A program made the translations under genes and the position numbers. From Bifidobacterium magnum (GTDB lineage Bacteria > Actinomycetota > Actinomycetes > Actinomycetales > Bifidobacteriaceae): a stretch of DNA of 64,000 nt. The notes beneath the pieces are model-generated. The model saw nothing but the letters and a program-made list of their open reading frames with translations, was not told where the DNA came from and searched no databases. The stretch's first letter is position 1. Every line of letters starts with the position of its first letter. This document shows, piece after piece, positions 59,254 to 64,000 of this stretch. Where the stretch lies: NCBI RefSeq assembly GCF_000741255.1, contig NZ_JGZB01000001.1:124020-188019 (forward strand). The letters are read 5' to 3'.

Positions 59254-60351
59254 GTGGACGGTAATAGTCAACGCGGCATACATGAAGATCCGGCAACTTT
59301 GCAGCAACAACGCAAACGCGATCATCTCACCTTCGCGCAACGCTATTACGACCATACACATCAGGATTCCGTATTCCGTGATGTTCGTCCTATTCATACG
59401 GCATTGCCTGAATCTTCCGTTGCCGCTGTGGATACGCATGCGGATCTCATGCAAGGCCTTCAACTGGAATGGCCGTTCTATATTGAAGCGATGACGGGCG
59501 GAAGTCCCGAGAGCTTGCGGATCAACGAACAGTTGGCGGCGCTCGCCGCAAAATATCAGTTGGCCATGGCCAGCGGATCACAGAGCATTGCCGTAAAGCA
59601 TTCCGATAATGCGGATATTCGGCGTTCGTTTACCGTAATACGAGAACAGAACCCTGATGGCATCGTATTTGCCAATGTGGGAGCCCATACGGGCGTGGGC
59701 CGGGCCCGTATGGCAGTAGAGATGCTGCAAGCCAATGTATTGGAGGTGCATGTAAATGCTGCCCAGGAAATCGTGATGCCTGAAGGGGACAGGGGCTTCT
59801 ATTGGCTGGAAAACATCGCATCCATTGTGCAGGGTGTGGATGTGCCTGTAATCGTCAAAGAGGTCGGATTTGGCATGAGCAGGCGGGACATAGAGCGCCT
59901 TTCCGAGGCTGGCGTCCGTCTTATTAATGTGGGTGGCCGCGGTGGCACCAATTTCGTACTTATTGAAAACGCTCGCAACGAAGACTTGGACTTCAGTGAA
60001 CTTGAAACATGGGGGCAAAGCACACCGGAAGCCTTGCTTGAAGCGCAAGCCGCTACACAAAAGATGACTAACCCTCCTGCAATCCTTGCGACGGGAGGCG
60101 TGCGCTCGCCGCTGGATGTGATTAAAGCGGGCATGCTCGGTGCGTGTGCAGTCGGTGTGGCAGGATACTTCCTTAATGTGCTGCTGTCTCAAGGATCCAA
60201 TGCCTTGGATGAGACAGTTGACTGTTGGCAGCGCACGCTAGTGCGCATGATGACGCTGCTGGGATGTAAGTCTTTTAGCGAGCTATCTCAATGTGATGTA
60301 GTGCTTACAGGCAATCTTCTGGAATATGCCAAGCAACGCCATTTGCGATAA
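59254..60351 (+). CDS. fni: Isopentenyl-diphosphate delta-isomerase, type 2 (FMN)
   Basis: Interconverts IPP and DMAPP with FMN. The 365-residue TIM barrel has FYIEAMTGGSPES, MASGSQSIAVK, HVNAAQEIVMPEGDRGFYWL, VIVKEVGFGMSR, INVGGRGGTNF and ATGGVRSPLDVIKAG, all expected in the family. GTG 59254 is chosen because AGGAAAAGG sits 8 nt upstream; a frame opening at 59215 has no ribosome site. The following kinase gene is separated by an AT-rich gap with its own TATAAT. No other mevalonate-pathway gene is in view. Confidence 0.92.
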   Translation: MDGNSQRGIHEDPATLQQQRKRDHLTFAQRYYDHTHQDSVFRDVRPIHTALPESSVAAVDTHADLMQGLQLEWPFYIEAMTGGSPESLRINEQLAALAAKYQLAMASGSQSIAVKHSDNADIRRSFTVIREQNPDGIVFANVGAHTGVGRARMAVEMLQANVLEVHVNAAQEIVMPEGDRGFYWLENIASIVQGVDVPVIVKEVGFGMSRRDIERLSEAGVRLINVGGRGGTNFVLIENARNEDLDFSELETWGQSTPEALLEAQAATQKMTNPPAILATGGVRSPLDVIKAGMLGACAVGVAGYFLNVLLSQGSNALDETVDCWQRTLVRMMTLLGCKSFSELSQCDVVLTGNLLEYAKQRHLR

Positions 60352-60473
60352 ATTTCTAGAAGATCTTCCCAACTGTCTAAAAAATTGTTAATTTTAGTTC
60401 TTAGCTGAGAACTCTAGGAAGGTTGGGCTTCCAAGTATTACAGTGGGCGCGAATAATTTAGATAAAAAATTTA

Positions 60474-60479
60474 TATAAT
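60474..60479 (+). promoter_or_regulatory. -10 element upstream of the guanylate-kinase-like gene
   Basis: TATAAT in a very AT-rich stretch about 40 bp before the gene; -35 unclear. Confidence 0.45.
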
Positions 60480-60517
60480 AAATTTTTGGTTGTTTGAAAA
60501 TTAAGAGATGAGGTGAG

Positions 60518-61078
60518 ATTATTTTACTAGCATTAGTTGGGGTAACGGGGATTGGGAAATCCTATTTCACCGATCTTATTTCTGAACGCCTTGATGTAAA
60601 AAAAGTTCATACCATTCGGACGCGCCCCATGCGTCCTGGGGAAGTGAATGGCGTAACGGGCTATTTCATGACCGATGATGAGCTGGACGATCTCAAGCGA
60701 CAAGGCAAAATCGCATATGATTTGCCGTTGTTTGGTGCACGATATGCATATTTGAAGGAAGAAGTGCTCTCTTCTGACCCGTATGTATTTGAGATGCATT
60801 ACACCATGCTGCGTGACTGGCAGAACCTTGTTCCCGACTTGGTCACCATCTATCTCTTGCCAAAAGACGTGCATGAGGCCATCGACCATGTAAAACAGCG
60901 ACACTTGCCGCCGGAAGTGGAGCAGGGCCGTATTGCCGAATTGGAAGAGCATTATCAAAAATTTATGAGCAGCCCGGAGTTGGAAAACAATTTCGATTAC
61001 ATTGTGTATAACAACTACGATGCCGCTTCCTCTGAAAAAATTATTCATTTAGTCAGCGATATTTTACAAAAGCAGTAA
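60518..61078 (+). CDS. Guanylate-kinase-like P-loop protein with unusual start
   Basis: About 186 residues: P-loop GVTGIGKS (residues 8-15), VHTIRTRPMRPGEVNG, YDLPLFGARYAYL, YVFEMHYTMLRDW, and YLLPKDVHEAIDHVKQRH, the guanylate-kinase layout. The frame is closed by TGA at 60509-60511 and no ATG, GTG or TTG exists before the P-loop; ATT 60518 or 60521 right after TGAGGTGAG is the only reasonable start. A minimal ATG-AGG-TGA overlaps this site. The next gene is 16 bp downstream, so the two form an operon. Substrate unknown. Confidence 0.72.
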   Translation: MILLALVGVTGIGKSYFTDLISERLDVKKVHTIRTRPMRPGEVNGVTGYFMTDDELDDLKRQGKIAYDLPLFGARYAYLKEEVLSSDPYVFEMHYTMLRDWQNLVPDLVTIYLLPKDVHEAIDHVKQRHLPPEVEQGRIAELEEHYQKFMSSPELENNFDYIVYNNYDAASSEKIIHLVSDILQKQ

Positions 61079-61094
61079 AGTAATTAGGTGAACT

Positions 61095-61922
61095 ATGAGC
61101 ATTTATTTCACATTGGATGATGATTTTGCGCCGATCATTCGTGAGGCGCTTCCGAACGCCACCGTCACCGATATGCATCAAATCACTACCGGTTGGACCA
61201 ATATTGTGTACGAGGTGGAAACGGACAAAGGCAACTATTTCTTCCGTTTCCCGCGTGACGAATTCTGGTCCCGCACCATTGTGAAGGACTGCGAATTCGC
61301 TGACTTCATCAAGGGCAAGACGAATTTCCATACAAGCGAACTTGAGCTGCACCGGGACAACGGCCGTCCGTTCAGCGTGCACAAGAAGATTGAAGGCACG
61401 CCGCTTGCGGACAAGATGAAGGATCTGTCCGACGAAGAACTCAAGCAGGTGTCCGAGGAAATCGCACAGTTCATGGCCGAATTGCACCAAGTTGAATACA
61501 CCGATGAGCACATCTTCGACATCGACAACATCGGTTTGGACCTGCATAGCTTCCTCACCGAGCTGCTGGCCAAGCATGTGAGCCGCGAAGACATGGAATT
61601 CTGGAAGCATGTGACGGCGGTGGAACCGCAGTGCTTGGTACATGGCGATCTCAACCTCTCCAACGTGCTGCTCGACGAGAACAACCATATTGCGGCCGTC
61701 ATCGACTTCGGTTTCAGCGGCTACGGCAACAAGTATGACGATGTGGCCCGCATTCTTTCCAGGGACACCGATCGCAACTTCAAGAACGATGTGATCGAGG
61801 CGTATGAGGCGTACACGAAGTCGCCGCTTGACAAGGATCTGCTCGAGAACAAGATCGCCGAGTGGAATAACATTGATCAGGGCTACATCACTTACATGCG
61901 CGGCATCGGCATTTACGAATAA
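61095..61922 (+). CDS. APH/choline-kinase-family phosphotransferase
   Basis: A 275-residue kinase with a protein-kinase-like fold. The N-lobe has TGWTNIVYEVETDKGNYFFR with the ATP-binding Arg in place of Lys; the catalytic loop is LVHGDLNLSNVLLDENN (Asp185) and the metal-binding motif is IDFGFSGYG (Asp204). ATG 61095 follows TTAGGTG. It is 16 bp after the guanylate-kinase-like gene. The substrate could be a sugar, choline or an antibiotic-like compound; nothing in the sequence decides. Confidence 0.85.
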   Translation: MSIYFTLDDDFAPIIREALPNATVTDMHQITTGWTNIVYEVETDKGNYFFRFPRDEFWSRTIVKDCEFADFIKGKTNFHTSELELHRDNGRPFSVHKKIEGTPLADKMKDLSDEELKQVSEEIAQFMAELHQVEYTDEHIFDIDNIGLDLHSFLTELLAKHVSREDMEFWKHVTAVEPQCLVHGDLNLSNVLLDENNHIAAVIDFGFSGYGNKYDDVARILSRDTDRNFKNDVIEAYEAYTKSPLDKDLLENKIAEWNNIDQGYITYMRGIGIYE

Positions 61923-62047
61923 TGCTGCGGCAGGTGGGCGTGGCTGCGCGGGCTATGCTCACTGAGTAGTTTCCGGCTGTTTGGCAAATCGCCGCTCTAA
62001 GCTCATACGTAGTTTATGCATGATTACGCAATGTCAAGGAGATGGTG

Positions 62048-62680
62048 ATGAGCGCACAGAGCAGCCGGAAACCCCCAATTTCACGCGGTTTTATTGTTTG
62101 TTTGGTCCTGTTTGTAGTTTCGTTGATCGGACTGATTGCGTCGCTGATCAATGAAGCCCTGGGTCACGAAAATACCGTGGTGTTCAGCGATATTTGCGTG
62201 GAAATCTCCGTGCTCGTGCTCTTCATCGCGGGCTTCTTTATGGGCACTCGTCGCCAACAGTTCATCTATCTGATCGTGGCGAACCTCTACAACATTGTCT
62301 TCCTCGCCATTTTTGGCAAACTTTCCTATGACGCCGCCAACCACGGTATTGGGATCCTGTTCGCCATTCAGATTATCTTCCTCATCATCAATCTAGTGCC
62401 GATTGTGATCCATCACTTGGCGAAGAGTGACTTCTACTTCACGTATCAGAACCAGTTGATGTACCCGACGATGTTCTTCCTGTTCTTGCTACTTTCGCGT
62501 TTGCCAGGCAGTGAAGTGCTCGTGGAGCAGATTTCCCATGAAGTGTTCTCGCTGATCATCTTCTCTCAGGCGTTTAGCATGTTCAACGCATTCCACAAGA
62601 TTGGTAAGGCTTATCACTTGGCTACCTTTGCTTCGGAAAGCACAGAAGCTGATGGCGACGATGAGGAAGCGGAGCTGTAA
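62048..62680 (+). CDS. Multi-spanning membrane protein, paralogue 1
   Basis: A 210-residue protein with about five to six hydrophobic spans (FIVCLVLFVVSLIGLIASLI, ISVLVLFIAGFFMG, LIVANLYNIVFLAIFG, LFAIQIIFLIINLVPIVI, MYPTMFFLFLLLSRLPG) and an acidic C-terminus. ATG 62048 lies 6 nt after AAGGAG; ATG 62042 is too close to it. About 70% of positions look identical to the protein at 63105. No catalytic motif or known family is recognised; a terminator and tRNA-Gly follow. Confidence 0.82.
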   Translation: MSAQSSRKPPISRGFIVCLVLFVVSLIGLIASLINEALGHENTVVFSDICVEISVLVLFIAGFFMGTRRQQFIYLIVANLYNIVFLAIFGKLSYDAANHGIGILFAIQIIFLIINLVPIVIHHLAKSDFYFTYQNQLMYPTMFFLFLLLSRLPGSEVLVEQISHEVFSLIIFSQAFSMFNAFHKIGKAYHLATFASESTEADGDDEEAEL

Positions 62681-62699
62681 AGTTAGGTTCTGGATAAAC

Positions 62700-62728
62700 A
62701 AAAATCCCCGCCAATGGCGGGGATTTTT
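62700..62728. terminator. Bidirectional terminator between paralogue 1 and tRNA-Gly
   Basis: AAAAATCCCCGCC and GGCGGGGATTTTT form a perfect 13-bp stem with a 3-nt loop; it can stop the plus-strand gene and the minus-strand tRNA. Confidence 0.9.
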
Positions 62729-62734
62729 TAAGGG

Positions 62735-62807
62735 AGCGGACAACGGGACTCGGACCCGCGGTCTCGACCTTGGCAAGGTCGCGCTTTACCAACTAAGCTA
62801 TGTCCGC
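62735..62807 (-). tRNA. tRNA-Gly (GCC)
   Basis: Minus-strand cloverleaf of 73 nt: acceptor GCGGACA with TGTCCGC, anticodon GCC in a CGACCT...AGGTCG stem, GGGTCCGAGTCCC T-arm. CCA is not encoded. It sits between the two paralogous membrane genes in opposite orientation. Confidence 0.95.
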
Positions 62808-63104
62808 ATGTTTCTTGGTAACCCAAGCAACAGAAGTAAATAATAGGGGAAGTGCGGGAGAAACGCAAGCCTCGGCGCGTCGCGGTAATGACAGCTACTG
62901 AACAAGTGTGCAATTTTCAGCGCGTCGCGTTCGTGGGAATCGCATCGCATCTGTGAGAGATAGCGCGCTGCTTCGCCAGTAGCTCAGGATTGGCGCTTTT
63001 CTCAGCAACCTATTTGACAATGAAAACCAGTCAATACTGTCAGTTGATATGTGATATGCGCGGTGAAACACTGCGTGAAACATTATTGTGGGGAGCGGAG
63101 AACT

Positions 63105-63764
63105 ATGAACAGTGCGTCAACAACGGTGCAACAGCGTACCAACACCAAAAAGCCAAGAATTCCTTCGGGATTCATTGTGTGCCTAGTGCTCTTTATTGCA
63201 TCACTCATTGGCCTGATTATCTCGTTAATTGTGGAATCGGTAGGATCCAATGCTGCAGTAACACTCAGTGACATTTTTATTGAAGTCTCTGTACTTGTGC
63301 TATTTATTGCCGGTTTCTTTATGGTTACACGGCATATGCAGTTTATATATCTGCTCTTCGCCAACCTGTATAACATCATATTTCTTGCAATATTCGGCAA
63401 GCTCTCGTATGACGCTGCTAATCACGGCATTAGCATTTTGTTTATTATTCAGATCATCTTTCTGGTAATTAATCTGATCCCGATCATCGTCCATCACCTC
63501 GCGTACCGTGACTTCTACTTCACGTACCAGCGTCAGCTTATTTACCCAACCATGTTCTTCCTGTTCCTGCTGCTTAGCCGTTTGCCAGGAAGTGAAACGT
63601 TAATTGAGCAGATTTCTCACGAAGTATTCTCGCTCATTATTTTCTCGCAGGCATTCAGCATGTTTAACGCTTTCCATAAGCTCGGCAAGGCCTATCATTT
63701 AGCCACTTACTCGGCAGAAACTCCTGATGAATATGCCGAAGAGGATGAGGAAGAAGAGTTATAG
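63105..63764 (+). CDS. Multi-spanning membrane protein, paralogue 2
   Basis: A 219-residue close paralogue of the protein at 62048, co-linear over the whole length (FGKLSYDAANHGI, RLPGSETLIEQISHEVFSLI, AFSMFNAFHKLGKAYHLAT are near-identical). The N-terminus differs (Thr/Gln/Lys-rich) and the tail ends in a run of Glu. ATG 63105 follows GGAGAA; upstream codons are ignored. Codons are more AT-rich at third positions than in copy 1, so the pair has drifted since duplication or one copy came from elsewhere. Confidence 0.82.
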   Translation: MNSASTTVQQRTNTKKPRIPSGFIVCLVLFIASLIGLIISLIVESVGSNAAVTLSDIFIEVSVLVLFIAGFFMVTRHMQFIYLLFANLYNIIFLAIFGKLSYDAANHGISILFIIQIIFLVINLIPIIVHHLAYRDFYFTYQRQLIYPTMFFLFLLLSRLPGSETLIEQISHEVFSLIIFSQAFSMFNAFHKLGKAYHLATYSAETPDEYAEEDEEEEL

Positions 63765-63812
63765 TTAATACTGTCTGGTAAGTACCAATGACTACGCGGA
63801 AGCAGGGGAGTC

Positions 63813-64000
63813 ATGGCGCTCACGGAACGCGAACGGGAAATACTCGGGTAGATTCATCAGAACCCGATGATTAGCCAGCAAGAACTTGCCCAACTATGCG
63901 GCATCACGCGTTCAGGTGTGGCCGCACACATTTCCAAGCTTATTCACAAAGGATATGTGCAAGGCAAAAGGATACGTGCTCGCTCCGCCAGAATACACGG
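63813..64000 (+). pseudogene. Broken N-terminus of an HTH-PfkB carbohydrate/nucleoside kinase gene
   Basis: The reading from ATG 63813 (GGGGAG upstream) gives MALTEREREILG, then TAG at 63849-63851 exactly where family members have Trp, then IHQNPMISQQELAQLCGITR and SGVAAHISKLIHKGYVQGK, the winged-helix start of HTH-PfkB kinases. After AAAA at 63966-63969 one surplus base changes frame; removing it gives GKGYVLAPPEYT, the expected linker. A restart at ATG 63867 would avoid the stop but not the shift. The kinase domain lies beyond the right edge. Confidence 0.7.

Overview
This 64 kb window reads as chromosomal DNA of a GC-rich actinobacterium, most likely a member of the Bifidobacteriaceae. The pointers are a DUF2469 protein, NucS/EndoMS mismatch endonuclease, GlnR-type orphan regulator, GlgE, a Rho factor with a long Arg/Asn/Asp-rich insertion, an initiator tRNA with a C1-U72 end, a fused Maf-NUDIX protein, and many genes that seem to be leaderless. 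No prophage, insertion sequence or CRISPR array was seen; most of the window is housekeeping sequence.

Layout. 0-10.2 kb: tail of an unrecognised gene, a SpoU-type RNA methyltransferase, gatCAB, a GNAT acetyltransferase, DUF2469, an FAD oxidoreductase and rho. 10.4-19.6 kb: Lrp/AsnC regulator, chorismate mutase, a remarkable 0.5 kb non-coding inverted-repeat array, then valS, a solute-binding protein, nth and glnR on the minus strand, a membrane protein and ppa. 19.7-24.4 kb: glgE, a small membrane ORF, a lone 5S rRNA with initiator tRNA, and metA. 24.4-31.4 kb: the complete F1Fo ATP synthase operon atpBEFHAGDC. 31.5-39.3 kb: two copies of a dispersed palindromic repeat, nucS, a secreted FKBP, a membrane protein/lipoprotein/YbbN trio, tRNA-Arg, a broken LPXTG surface-protein gene and a pilin-like protein. 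39.4-48 kb: argS, then thrB-hom-lysA on the minus strand (threonine and lysine synthesis), Maf-NUDIX and a LacI regulator. 48-58.3 kb: a 1332-residue fused ABC exporter, aldo/keto reductase, a structured intergenic region, an HNH nuclease, a DHA2 efflux pump, an acidic protein and an exopolysaccharide priming transferase. 58.4-64 kb: a somewhat more AT-rich block with a deoxynucleoside kinase, type 2 IPP isomerase, a guanylate-kinase-like protein without a normal start codon, an APH-type kinase, two tandem paralogous membrane proteins around tRNA-Gly, and the broken head of an HTH-PfkB kinase gene.

How the genes fit together. gatCAB, valS, argS and the tRNAs serve translation; atp and ppa serve energy and phosphate balance; lysA-hom-thrB, metA and the chorismate mutase serve amino-acid synthesis; glgE handles alpha-glucan assembly; nth, nucS and Maf-NUDIX protect the genome and clean the nucleotide pool. 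The least explained parts are non-coding: the inverted-repeat array at 11.37-11.85 kb, the nested hairpins and operator-like dyad at 53.14-53.37 kb, and a four-copy palindromic repeat family of about 52 bp.
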